Numbered from the stretch's first letter, positions 1 through 7,067 are shown. The stretch: DNA of 10,846 bases from JALHUB01 sp050010555 (GCA_050010555.1 JBEKKV010000054.1:1-10846); one strand, 5' to 3'. Notes: a model not told the origin generated them from the letters alone. Numbers and translations are program-made.

Positions 1-137
1 GCTTCGTGGCATGGCAATCCTAGCGAGCAGACGCGCGCCTCCGTTCATATAGATATCGGCTTAGTCCGTAAGAACCTTTACAAAGGCGGCTGCGTCGCAT
101 GGGTCGAGGGACGGCGTGGCTGGCTCCGGTGGCCGGG

Positions 138-146
138 TGCTAAGAT
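138..146 (+). promoter_or_regulatory. candidate extended -10 element for larE
   Basis: TGCTAAGAT fits the extended -10 pattern TGnTATAAT with two mismatches and lies 30 nt before the larE start codon. No convincing -35 hexamer is seen upstream. The rest of 1-176 shows no supportable gene, only a small inverted repeat (CCTTT/AAAGG) at 75-86. Confidence 0.3.
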
Positions 147-176
147 AGTTGCAGGTTGTGAACAGGAGACTCGGTT

Positions 177-1001
177 GTGACGTTGGACGAGAAGCACGCG
201 GAGCTGCGCCGGCTGCTGCGCGAGATGGGCTCCGCGGTAGTGGCGTTTTCCGGCGGCGTCGATAGCACTCTGCTCGCCGCGGTTGCCCGCGAGGTGCTGG
301 ACGACCACGCCCTGGCAGTGACGGCGCTTTCGCCGGCGGCCCCGGGATCGGAGGTGGAAGCGGCACGCGGCCTGGCAGCCGGCATCGGCGTGCGCCACGT
401 CGTCATCGAGACGACGGAGATGGAATCGCCTATGTACCTGAGGAACGACACAGACCGCTGCTATCACTGCAAGAGCGAGCTTTTCCGCCGTTTGCGGGCG
501 CTCGCGGACGAGCAGAGGCTGGCATACGTCGTCGAAGGTAGCAACACGGACGACGATGGCGATTTCCGCCCGGGAAAGCGCGCCGCGTCGGAGCAGGGCG
601 TTCGCGCTCCCCTTCGCGAGGCCGGCCTGACGAAGGCGGACATACGAGCGCTGTCGCTGGAACGCGGCCTGCCGACGTGGGACAAGCCGTCGATGGCCTG
701 TCTGGCGTCGCGCATCCCTTACGGGACGCCCATCAGCCGCGAGGCGCTGGCGCGGATAGAGGCGGCAGAGGAGCTATTGCGGTCGGCGGGGCTGCATCAG
801 CTTCGCGTGCGTCATCACGGCAGGCTGGCGCGCATTGAGGTGGAGGCCGGCGACATAGCGACGTTCCTGGACGATGATACGCGGCGCAGCGTCGTCGAGG
901 GGCTGAAGGCGTTGGGCTACACGTACGTGACGCTGGATTTGGCCGGCTTTCGCAGCGGCAGCATGAACGAGGCGATTCGCGGGCCGGCGGATCCGCCTTA
1001 A
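177..1001 (+). CDS. larE: ATP-dependent sacrificial sulfur transferase LarE
   Basis: LarE inserts sulfur into pyridinium-3,5-biscarboxylic acid mononucleotide during synthesis of the nickel-pincer nucleotide cofactor of lactate racemase LarA and its relatives; it is expected in the cytoplasm. The 274-residue product has the normal family length. It shows an N-terminal PP-loop ATP-pyrophosphatase motif SGGVDS (25-30), GSNTDD (121-126), the family signature ACLASRIPYG (174-183) and a C-terminal RSGSMNE (259-265). Cysteines lie at 95 and 98 (CYHC) and at 175. Known enzymes with this three-cysteine set use a [4Fe-4S] cluster catalytically, whereas the Lactobacillus type sacrifices the single cysteine. 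The GTG start is supported by AGGAG eight nt upstream. No larA, larB or larC is in the window, so the cofactor pathway must be completed elsewhere. A LarE-like paralogue with another substrate cannot be excluded. Confidence 0.9.
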   Translation: MTLDEKHAELRRLLREMGSAVVAFSGGVDSTLLAAVAREVLDDHALAVTALSPAAPGSEVEAARGLAAGIGVRHVVIETTEMESPMYLRNDTDRCYHCKSELFRRLRALADEQRLAYVVEGSNTDDDGDFRPGKRAASEQGVRAPLREAGLTKADIRALSLERGLPTWDKPSMACLASRIPYGTPISREALARIEAAEELLRSAGLHQLRVRHHGRLARIEVEAGDIATFLDDDTRRSVVEGLKALGYTYVTLDLAGFRSGSMNEAIRGPADPP

Positions 1002-1039
1002 GCGGATGGCGCGAAGACAATCATAGTTCTGAAGATGGA

Positions 1040-1076
1040 GCAACGGGTCGCCCGTGGACGAAAGGCGGCCCGTTGC
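1040..1076. terminator. hairpin between convergent genes, possible bidirectional terminator
   Basis: A 13-bp stem (1040-1052 with 1064-1076, one G-U pair) and an 11-nt loop lie 38 nt after larE and 61 nt after the stop of the convergent gene at 1138. Neither side has a T-run, so it is not a textbook intrinsic terminator. Its position between two gene ends still favours transcript end formation or 3'-end protection. Confidence 0.5.
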
Positions 1077-1137
1077 ATCGCGGGGTATGTTGCCTGCTCT
1101 CGCGAGGTCGGACGAGAGACAAAGCCCAAATTGATAG

Positions 1138-1938
1138 CTACATGAAGGGCATGCTCATGCCGGTGCGGCTGTTCTGGGTCCCGCCGCGCCACATGGGCGA
1201 GCTCGTGTTCGGTGTGTTCGGTGTGGCCTGGCTATTCGGCTTGTTGTTCTGACCGTTCCCGTTCTGACCCTTCCCGCCGAAGATGCCGCCCAGACCGCCC
1301 AGGCCGCCCGTGTGGTCGATGAGCTGGTCCAGGTTGCTGCTCAGCATGCTCTTGATGTTGTCGCCCTGCGACTGAGTGATCTTGCCACCGCTGACGGCAT
1401 TGTCGACCTCCGTGTTGACGGCGGTCGTGATGTCGTTCTTCAGGTCATCGCGGGAGACGCCCTGGGCGGAGGCGATGTCGGCCAGGCTCTTTCCACTCTT
1501 GAGCTGGGTCTGTATCTGCTGCGGTGTAAGGTTGAGCTTGCCGGCGACCGACTGAACGATGTTCTGGAGGCTGGTGCCGAGCGCGCCCTTCCCCATCATG
1601 CCGAATCCGCCAAACCTGCCGCCCATGCCCAGGAAGCCGGGGAAGTTCCCGTTCTGAATCTCCTGGTTGAGTTTGTCGGCCTGTTGCTGGGTGATGGTGC
1701 CGTCCTTCAGCATCTGGTTTACCGTGTCGCTGGCGGCGCCCTGAACGTCTGTCTTGAGCTGGTCGCTGGAAATGCCCAGCCGGTTGGAGAGGAAGCCGAG
1801 GAACTGGTCCATCCGCGTCGTCGGGCTGGCGGTGCCGCTGTTGCCGCCGCCCTGCGCCAGCGCGACGCCCGTGAGGACTCCGGATACGACAATTGCCAGT
1901 AGCGCAAATGGCAGAGCGAACTTCAGAATTCTTTTCAT
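1138..1938 (-). CDS. secreted protein of unknown function with two related helical units
   Basis: Function unknown. The 266-residue product starts with a basic n-region (MKR) and a hydrophobic core to about residue 26. A likely signal peptidase I site follows ALA28, before Gln29, so it is probably exported. The body holds two related units, about 42-97 and 126-210. Each has an amphipathic stretch beginning with a Leu-Gly/Asn-Leu/Ile turn (LGISSDQL, LNLTPQQI) and ending with GTITQQQADKL or GKITQSQGDNI. The second unit carries an insert, GKSLADIASAQGVS (149-162). A Gly/Met/Phe-rich linker (98-120) separates the units, and the tail (211-266) is low-complexity Gly, Asn, Gln and Pro. The 'G-x-I/L-T-x-x-Q-A-D' pattern recalls small secreted proteins of the DUF2680/YckD type, but I cannot confirm membership. 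The start is supported by AAGGAG about nine nt upstream. It lies 107 nt downstream of serA on the same strand; co-transcription is possible but not shown. Confidence 0.8.
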   Translation of the reverse strand: MKRILKFALPFALLAIVVSGVLTGVALAQGGGNSGTASPTTRMDQFLGFLSNRLGISSDQLKTDVQGAASDTVNQMLKDGTITQQQADKLNQEIQNGNFPGFLGMGGRFGGFGMMGKGALGTSLQNIVQSVAGKLNLTPQQIQTQLKSGKSLADIASAQGVSRDDLKNDITTAVNTEVDNAVSGGKITQSQGDNIKSMLSSNLDQLIDHTGGLGGLGGIFGGKGQNGNGQNNKPNSQATPNTPNTSSPMWRGGTQNSRTGMSMPFM

Positions 1939-2045
1939 GGCATTTGCTCCTTACATACAACGCAAAGCTTAAGGAGGCGGGACTAAGGCGACAATAAGGA
2001 TGTGTAAAAAAAGGGTTAAGCCCGCTGCTGAGGTTGTCGTGGGGG

Positions 2046-3620
2046 CTAGATTCGAGCGCGGCGGACGGAGAAGATGTCCGGAACGGTAGTTAGCTCTTGC
2101 ATGACTTCATCGGACGGCGCCGAATCCAGGCCGAGGACCATCATCGCCTGGCCGCGCTCGCCGGCGACGCGCATGGAGTTGATGTTGACGTCGTGCTTGG
2201 CCAGGATCATGCCAACCGTGCCGATCATCCCCGGCCGGTCGACGTTCATGCAGATGAGCAGGTGACCGGCGCCCGGCGCCACGTCGACCCAAAACTCGTT
2301 GATCTGGACGATGTGCGGTCCATCGTGGCCCATCGTGCCGGAGACGGTCGTGACGCCGTCGTTTGTTGCGGCGCGCACCTGCACGAGGTTGCTGAAGATG
2401 CCTTCGTAGGCGCCCTTGCGCTCGCTTATACGCAGGCCGCGGTGCTCGGCGACCAGGTTGGCGTTGACGATGGTGACGTTCTCTTCGCTGATGGGCTCGA
2501 GCAGCCCTTTGATGACGGCAGCCTTCAGCGGCGTGACATCGTAGTCGGCGATCTCGCCCAAGTATTCCACTTCGACCGTGCTGAGCTGTCCCGCGCTAAG
2601 CTGAGTCGCCAGCGAGGCCGTCATGACTGCGACGTTGACGTAGGGACCGATGATGGCCATCGTTTCCGGCGCCAGAAGCGGCGCGTTCACGGAGTAGGCG
2701 GGCGGCTCGCCGCGGAAGACGGCGGCGATCTGGTCGGCGACGTCGACAGCTACGCGGTCCTGCGCCTCGGCGGTCGACGCGCCCAGGTGCGGCGTGACGA
2801 TGATCCGGTCGCTCTTGAAGAGGATGTTGTCCTGCGCCGGCTCCTTGCTGAACACGTCAACGGCAGCGCCGGCGACCCGCCCCTCTTCGACAGCGTTGTA
2901 CAGCGCTTCTTCGTCGACGATGCCGCCGCGCGCGACGTTGATGATGCGAAGGGACGGCTTCACCAGTCGCAGCTCCTTCTCGCCGATGAGGCCGCGGGTC
3001 TGGGGCGTGAGCGCCGTGTGGATGGCGATGTAGTCGGCGCGCTGGAGCAGCTCTTCGAGCGAGACCATCTCGACGATGAGCGCCTGCGCCCGCTCTTCAG
3101 AGACGAACGGGTCGCAGGCCATAACGTGCATATCTAGGCCGCGCGCCCGCTTCGCCACTTCCGAGCCGATCTGGCCCAGGCCGATGATGCCCAGCGTCTT
3201 GCCGCGCACTTCGACTCCCATGAAGCGCTGCCGCTCCCACTTGCCAGCCTTGAGGGCGGCGTTGGCCTGCGGAATGTAGCGCGAGAGCGCCAGCATGAGG
3301 GCGATGGCATGCTCGGCGGCGGAGATTGTGTTCCCCAGCGGCGCGTTGACGACGATGATGCCGCGTCGAGTGGCGGCGTCGAGATCGATGTTGTCGACGC
3401 CGGCGCCGGCGCGGCCGATCACCTGCAAGCGCTTCGCCGCGTCGATGACGGCCGCGGTCACCTTCGTCTCGCTGCGGACCACGAGGGCGTCATACTCGCC
3501 GATGACGCTTATCAGCTCGTCGGCGGGAATACCCAGCTTGACGTCGACCTGGGCGCAACGCTGCAAGGCGGCAATGCCGTCCTGCGAAATGGGATCGGTG
3601 ACGAGAACCTTGCGGTCCAT
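2046..3620 (-). CDS. serA: D-3-phosphoglycerate dehydrogenase
   Basis: Oxidises 3-phosphoglycerate to 3-phosphohydroxypyruvate with NAD+, the first step of serine synthesis in the cytoplasm. The 524-residue length fits the long (type I) SerA with an extra regulatory segment. The catalytic core has the Rossmann motif GLGQIG (148-153 region), an acidic NAD ribose ligand at Asp170, the NVARGGIVDE block with Arg231, Glu260 in the KEPA stretch, and the catalytic His278 in TPHLGAST. Residues about 320-440 form the intervening ASB-like domain. A C-terminal ACT domain (about 453-524) begins LLICMNVDRPGMIG; in this family the ACT domain often mediates serine feedback inhibition. The ATG is preceded by a weak AAAGGT ribosome site. 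The aminotransferase gene ends 18 nt upstream on the same strand, so the two probably form an operon for serine synthesis. No phosphoserine phosphatase is seen. Confidence 0.95.
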   Translation of the reverse strand: MDRKVLVTDPISQDGIAALQRCAQVDVKLGIPADELISVIGEYDALVVRSETKVTAAVIDAAKRLQVIGRAGAGVDNIDLDAATRRGIIVVNAPLGNTISAAEHAIALMLALSRYIPQANAALKAGKWERQRFMGVEVRGKTLGIIGLGQIGSEVAKRARGLDMHVMACDPFVSEERAQALIVEMVSLEELLQRADYIAIHTALTPQTRGLIGEKELRLVKPSLRIINVARGGIVDEEALYNAVEEGRVAGAAVDVFSKEPAQDNILFKSDRIIVTPHLGASTAEAQDRVAVDVADQIAAVFRGEPPAYSVNAPLLAPETMAIIGPYVNVAVMTASLATQLSAGQLSTVEVEYLGEIADYDVTPLKAAVIKGLLEPISEENVTIVNANLVAEHRGLRISERKGAYEGIFSNLVQVRAATNDGVTTVSGTMGHDGPHIVQINEFWVDVAPGAGHLLICMNVDRPGMIGTVGMILAKHDVNINSMRVAGERGQAMMVLGLDSAPSDEVMQELTTVPDIFSVRRARI

Positions 3621-3638
3621 TCTACCTTTCGCCGCGGT

Positions 3639-4736
3639 CTAGACGGCGGCGGGCGCGAAGCCCACTCTCGGCAGCGCCAGCTTCAGGGCGTCGAGGCAGG
3701 CGGTGATGTCGCCGTCGCTGACGAGGCCGAGGTGGCCGATGCGGAAGATCTTGCCCGCCAGGGCCGCTTGCCCGCCGGCGAGGACCGTGTCGTACTCTTC
3801 GCGCATCAGCTTGACGAGCGCCTTGCCGTCGATGCCTTCCGGGACCTTGACGGCGGTGACAGTGTTGGAGGCGAACTTCTCGTCGGCCAGCAGCTCCAGC
3901 CCCAGCGCCTTCACGCCGTCGCGGGTCAGCTTGCCGATACGCTCGTGCCGGGCGAAGATGCCGGGCAGCCCTTCGGCAAGCATCATCTTCAGCGAGACGT
4001 CGAGAGCGAAGAAGACGGAGATGGCGGGCGTCCAGGGCGTCTGGTCGGTCTCCAGGTATTTCTTCGCCTTTCCCACGTCGAAGTAGTAGCGCGGCATCTT
4101 GGCTACGTCGTGTGCCTTCCAGGCGCGCTCGCTCACCGAGATCATGGCGAGCGCCGGCGGCACCATCCAGCCCTTCTGCGAGCCGGTGACGACGACGTCG
4201 AGGTCCCAGGCGTCGACCGGACAGGGAACAGCGCTGAGGCTGCTGACGGCATCGACGATGACCAGCGCGCCGTGCCTGCGAGCGACGGCGGCGAGCTCCT
4301 TCAGCGGGTTCGTGACGCCGGTGGACGTCTCGTTGTGGGTGAAGAGTACTGCCTTGTAGCCGGGCGCGGCGGCAAGCGCCTTGTCCAGCGCGACGGGGTC
4401 GGCGGCCGTGCCCCATTCGAATGGCAGCTTCGTCACATTGGCGCCGTAGGTCCTGGCGATGTCGGCGAAGCGGTCGCCGAAAGCGCCAATCGATACCACG
4501 AGCACGCGGTCGCCGGGCGACAGGAAGTTGACGACGGCGGTCTCCATGGCGCCGGTGCCGGACGTGGTGAGGATGTAGACGTCGTTCTCGGTCTGGAAGA
4601 CCTTCTTGACGCCGGCGGTGAGTCGCTGGATTATGCCGCCGAACTCAGGGCCGCGGTGGTTGATCATCTGGCGGGACATCGCCTTGAGGGCTTCGTCGGC
4701 GCAGGGAGTCGGTCCGGGGATTCGCAGGTTCGTCAT
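3639..4736 (-). CDS. class V PLP aminotransferase, probable phosphoserine or serine/alanine-glyoxylate aminotransferase
   Basis: A 365-residue fold-type I PLP enzyme of the alanine/serine-glyoxylate aminotransferase family. Visible elements are the N-terminal RIPGPTPC (5-12), the phosphate-binding TSGTGAME (58-65), Asp162 in VDAVSSL (pyridine nitrogen contact), the Schiff-base Lys188 in GSQKGW, and RIGHLG (332-337), where the Arg should hold the substrate carboxylate. It sits directly upstream of serA. In some archaea (Methanocaldococcus MJ0959) a member of this family supplies phosphoserine aminotransferase activity, so I infer that it makes phosphoserine from the SerA product. The alternative is a glyoxylate-linked aminotransferase in which SerA serves a neighbouring serine/hydroxypyruvate route. 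The ATG start is supported by GGAGG six nt upstream. A large open frame on the opposite strand is a coding shadow. Confidence 0.87.
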   Translation of the reverse strand: MTNLRIPGPTPCADEALKAMSRQMINHRGPEFGGIIQRLTAGVKKVFQTENDVYILTTSGTGAMETAVVNFLSPGDRVLVVSIGAFGDRFADIARTYGANVTKLPFEWGTAADPVALDKALAAAPGYKAVLFTHNETSTGVTNPLKELAAVARRHGALVIVDAVSSLSAVPCPVDAWDLDVVVTGSQKGWMVPPALAMISVSERAWKAHDVAKMPRYYFDVGKAKKYLETDQTPWTPAISVFFALDVSLKMMLAEGLPGIFARHERIGKLTRDGVKALGLELLADEKFASNTVTAVKVPEGIDGKALVKLMREEYDTVLAGGQAALAGKIFRIGHLGLVSDGDITACLDALKLALPRVGFAPAAV

Positions 4737-4763
4737 GGCTGCCTCCGTGTGTGGTGTAACCTC

Positions 4764-4792
4764 ATGGTAGTCATTAGTGAAAAATAGATCAA
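4764..4792 (-). promoter_or_regulatory. candidate sigma-70 promoter of the aminotransferase-serA operon
   Basis: On the minus strand TTGATC (4787-4792) and TACCAT (4764-4769) are separated by 17 nt. Each matches the consensus at four of six positions, and the pair lies about 28 nt upstream of the aminotransferase start. Confidence 0.4.
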
Positions 4793-4811
4793 GTGAATGG
4801 ACTGCCGACTG

Positions 4812-4820
4812 TGTTAGAAT
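4812..4820 (+). promoter_or_regulatory. candidate extended -10 promoter element for selA
   Basis: TGTTAGAAT matches the extended -10 pattern TGnTATAAT with one mismatch, 29 nt before the selA start. The -35 region is poor, as is common for extended -10 promoters. It lies 20 nt from the -35 of the divergent serine operon, so the two promoters are nearly back to back. Confidence 0.45.
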
Positions 4821-4849
4821 AGCGGATACTCCAATCGAAGGGAAGCGCT

Positions 4850-6217
4850 GTGACCAGCCCCTACCGCCGCTTGCCCAGCGTCGACCGACTGCTGAGCGAC
4901 GAACGACTCGCCGCCTTCAGAGATGCCTTCGCGCCGCACATCGTCGTCGCGGTTGCGCGCGAAGAACTGGAGGGCGTGCGAGCGGCCATCGCCGGGGGCC
5001 AGACGTCGCCATCGTACGATGAGATCGTGAAGTCGCTCGTCGAACACCTGAAAGCAGCGACGACGCCCGGCCTGCGACACGTGATCAACGCTACCGGCGT
5101 CATCATCCACACCAACCTTGGCCGCGCGCCGCTCTCGGCAGAGGCGATTGCCGCCATGACCGCCGTCAGCGGCGGCTACAGCAACCTCGAGATCGACTTG
5201 ACGGAAGGCGAGCGGAGCAACCGCCACGTCCTTGTGGAGTCGCTCATCTGCCGGCTAACCGGTGCGGAAGCGGCGCTGGCGGTCAACAACAACGCTGCTG
5301 CCCTTCTGCTAGCGCTGTCAGCGTTCGCGCGCGCGAAAGACGTCATCATCTCGCGCGGACAGCTCGTCGAAATCGGCGGTGGGTTCCGGATACCGGAGAT
5401 AATGGCGGAGAGCGGCGCCCGCCTGGTCGAGGTTGGCGCGACCAACCGCACTTATCTGCGCGACTACGAAGCGGCCATCAGCGAGCGGACGGCGGCGTTC
5501 CTGCACGTCCACACGAGCAACTTCCGCGTGGTCGGCTTCACAGAGTCGGTGCCGACGGCGGAGCTGGCGCGGCTGGCGCACGCGCGCGGCCTGCTGCTCC
5601 TGGACGACCCCGGCAGCGGCTGCCTGCTCGACACGACGCAGTTCGGTCTGGGGAAGGAACCGACGCTGCAGGAAAGCCTGGCGGCGGGTGCGGACCTTGT
5701 TTTCTCTTCCGGCGACAAGCTGCTGGGCGGGCCGCAGGCGGGCATCGTGCTGGGCCGGCGCGAGCTTGTCGACAAGCTGAAGAAGCACCCGCTGGCGCGC
5801 TCCGGCCGGCTGGACAAGGGGGCGATTGCGGCGCTTTCGGCGACGCTTCTGCATTATGTGAAGCAGGAGGAGGCTGAGAAGGTGCCTGTCTGGCGAATGA
5901 TCGCGCTGCCGGTGGCGGAGATCGACGCGCGGGCAAAGGCGTGGGCAAAGGCGGTTGGGAAGGGCGCAGGTATTGTCGACGGCAGGTCGATGGTGGGCGG
6001 CGGCAGCCTGCCGGAGGAAAGCCTTCCGACAAAGCTGCTGGCGCTGGGCGGCATGGCGGACGTCGCCTCCCTGGCCCGACGGCTGCGAGTGGGTGATACG
6101 CCAGTCGTCGCGCGGGTGGAGCGCGATACGCTGCTCCTCGACCCGCGCACGGTCGACCCAAGTGAGGACGCCGAGCTTATCGCAGCGCTGAAGGCGGCCC
6201 TGGCAACGGGCGGCTAG
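4850..6217 (+). CDS. selA: L-seryl-tRNA(Sec) selenium transferase
   Basis: SelA is a PLP enzyme that converts seryl-tRNA(Sec) to selenocysteyl-tRNA(Sec) with selenophosphate; bacterial SelA works as a large ring-shaped oligomer in the cytoplasm. The product is 455 residues, the usual length. It opens with the SelA N-terminal helical region (RRLPSVDRLL, 6-15), then the signature INATGVIIHTNLGRAPLS (79-96), the block AVNNNAAALLL (144-154) and the PLP lysine Lys290 in FSSGDKLLGGPQAG. The C-terminal part has VGGGSLPEESLPT (382-394), typical of the family. The GTG start is chosen because AAGGGAAG lies just upstream. It is transcribed away from the serine operon. The usual partner selB is not adjacent, and no tRNA-Sec is seen before the window ends. 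A SelA-like paralogue acting on another substrate is possible but less likely, given full length and intact motifs. Confidence 0.93.
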   Translation: MTSPYRRLPSVDRLLSDERLAAFRDAFAPHIVVAVAREELEGVRAAIAGGQTSPSYDEIVKSLVEHLKAATTPGLRHVINATGVIIHTNLGRAPLSAEAIAAMTAVSGGYSNLEIDLTEGERSNRHVLVESLICRLTGAEAALAVNNNAAALLLALSAFARAKDVIISRGQLVEIGGGFRIPEIMAESGARLVEVGATNRTYLRDYEAAISERTAAFLHVHTSNFRVVGFTESVPTAELARLAHARGLLLLDDPGSGCLLDTTQFGLGKEPTLQESLAAGADLVFSSGDKLLGGPQAGIVLGRRELVDKLKKHPLARSGRLDKGAIAALSATLLHYVKQEEAEKVPVWRMIALPVAEIDARAKAWAKAVGKGAGIVDGRSMVGGGSLPEESLPTKLLALGGMADVASLARRLRVGDTPVVARVERDTLLLDPRTVDPSEDAELIAALKAALATGG

Positions 6218-6327
6218 AGGGCGCACGCAGCGAACAATCCGCTCATCCTCGAGCACCGCAGCCAACCCTCCCACCGACGCCCATGAGGTCGCGCTGCTAG
6301 AGGATAAGTATAGGGGCGAGATTTGGC

Positions 6328-6385
6328 GGGGAACGCGGCACCTCCTACTGACGCTCTTGCTGCGGGAGGATTGCGCCGCGTCCCC
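6328..6385. other. 58-nt two-tier inverted repeat of unknown role
   Basis: The outer stem pairs 6328-6339 with 6375-6385: 11 bp with one bulged A. The inner stem pairs CCTCC (6341-6345) with GGAGG (6365-6369), and a small GC-TCTT-GC hairpin can close the tip. It begins 111 nt after the selA stop. No T-run follows on either strand, so it is not a standard terminator. It could be a structured RNA, a transcript 3' stabiliser or a REP-like palindromic element. Confidence 0.5.
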
Positions 6386-6392
6386 CATTCTT

Positions 6393-6412
6393 GGGTCGAC
6401 CGCAGCCGACCC
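6393..6412. other. short perfect inverted repeat
   Basis: GGGTCG (6393-6398) and CGACCC (6407-6412) form a 6-bp stem with an 8-nt loop, seven nt beyond the larger hairpin. It may belong to the same structured element. Confidence 0.35.
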
Positions 6413-6558
6413 GATAATACCTGGGTGGTTGCCGCTTTCGAGCTGATTCTGCGTCATCCCTGTGGAACGGGCGTGAAAACGCGTCGAACTGATGTCAAGA
6501 CTTCGTGAACGTGGCGGACGGCCCGTCGCGGAGGCGGCGGCTGAGCCCTCTACCTTGC

Positions 6559-6587
6559 TTGTCGAGCGACCTGCCATTGACTATAAT
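6559..6587 (+). promoter_or_regulatory. strong sigma-70-type promoter of the tRNA cluster
   Basis: TTGTCG (6559-6564), a 17-nt spacer and a perfect TATAAT (6582-6587) lie 35 nt before the first tRNA. The expected start of transcription is near 6594. This is the best promoter match in the window and suits a stable RNA operon. Confidence 0.75.
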
Positions 6588-6594
6588 AGGGTCG

Positions 6595-6610
6595 CTCTGC
6601 GGTGGCAGAG
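6595..6610 (+). other. 5' leader hairpin of the tRNA transcript
   Basis: CTCTGC (6595-6600) and GCAGAG (6605-6610) form a perfect 6-bp stem with a GGTG loop, right at the predicted transcript 5' end and 12 nt before tRNA-Gly. It may protect or guide processing of the primary transcript. Confidence 0.45.
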
Positions 6611-6622
6611 GCAGGGTTGAGG

Positions 6623-6697
<75 letters not shown>

Positions 6698-6699
6698 AG

Positions 6700-6788
6700 G
6701 CCGAAGTGGCGGAACAGGTAGACGCGACAGTCTCAAAAACTGTTGAGGGGCAACCCTCGTGCCGGTTCGATCCCGGCCTTCGGCACCA
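6700..6788 (+). tRNA. tRNA-Leu(CAA)
   Basis: A class II tRNA with acceptor stem GCCGAAG/CTTCGGC. The anticodon stem ACAGT/ACTGT encloses loop CTCAAAA, giving CAA at 6734-6736, which reads UUG. The long variable arm GAGGG/CCCTC is typical of tRNA-Leu. CCA is encoded. It follows tRNA-Gly by two nt. Confidence 0.95.
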
Positions 6789-6803
6789 GTTCACGATCGC
6801 GCG

Positions 6804-6825
6804 GAAGGCGGGAGACCCCGCCTTC
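6804..6825 (+). other. hairpin between tRNA-Leu and tRNA-Gln
   Basis: GAAGGCGGG (6804-6812) and CCCGCCTTC (6817-6825) make a perfect 9-bp stem with an AGAC loop, in the 63-nt spacer between two tRNAs. There is no T-run, so attenuation or a processing signal is more likely than full termination. Confidence 0.5.
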
Positions 6826-6851
6826 ATTGGTGTGCGGATGGACTGATCCGC

Positions 6852-6925
6852 TGCCGAGTGGTGTAATGGTAGCACCAGGGACTTTGGATCCCTTAGTCCA
6901 GGTTCGAGTCCTGGCTCGGCAGCCA
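6852..6925 (+). tRNA. tRNA-Gln(TTG)
   Basis: The acceptor stem TGCCGAG/CTCGGCA is perfect. The anticodon stem AGGGA/TCCCT encloses CTTTGGA, giving TTG at 6884-6886. The T-loop is TTCGAGT and the discriminator is G6922, as in tRNA-Gln. CCA is encoded. Confidence 0.95.
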
Positions 6926-6946
6926 GGCAGATGCTAGCTTCGGTGC

Positions 6947-7022
6947 TCCCCGATAGCTCAATCGGTAGAGCGGGCGGCTGTTAACCGCTAGGTTGCAGGT
7001 TCGAGTCCTGCTCGGGGAGCCA
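6947..7022 (+). tRNA. tRNA-Asn(GTT)
   Basis: The acceptor stem TCCCCGA/TCGGGGA is perfect. The anticodon stem GGCGG/CCGCT (one G-U) encloses CTGTTAA, giving GTT at 6980-6982. D-stem GCTC/GAGC, T-loop TTCGAGT, discriminator G and an encoded CCA are present. Last gene of the cluster. Confidence 0.95.
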
Positions 7023-7067
7023 ATCCTTCATCCCTCGCCTCGGGGACGGCTGCTGCCCACAAAGTCT

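Larger units (their letters stand above)
6218..6622. other. 405-nt gene-free stretch between selA and the tRNA cluster
   Basis: No convincing coding region is seen on either strand; the short open frames lack ribosome sites and family resemblance. The stretch holds a large imperfect hairpin (6328-6385), a smaller one (6393-6412), the tRNA promoter (6559-6587) and a leader hairpin (6595-6610), all listed separately. No T-run terminator for selA was found. Confidence 0.6.

Noticed and set aside
1..180. An uninterrupted plus-strand frame from the left edge to the TGA at 178-180, overlapping the larE start.
   Set aside because: It has no family resemblance or codon pattern of a gene. 60 codons without a stop is expected by chance at this GC content. 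A minus-strand ATG at 46 reading off the edge also lacks a ribosome site.
2006..2023. A seven-T run (minus strand) after GGG-N5-CCC downstream of serA, as an intrinsic terminator.
   Set aside because: The stem is only 3 bp, too weak to call.
3309..4787. A 492-codon open frame on the plus strand opposite the aminotransferase and the serA start.
   Set aside because: It is antisense to two well-supported genes, is dominated by Asp/Gly/Arg/Val typical of reverse frames in GC-rich coding DNA, and shows no family motif.
5318..6577. A 419-codon minus-strand open frame opposite selA.
   Set aside because: Composition is that of an antisense shadow, and selA is full length with intact motifs.
6700..7022. 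tRNA 3' ends as attachment sites of an integrated element.
   Set aside because: No integrase and no direct repeat of a tRNA 3' end was noticed in the flanking sequence.
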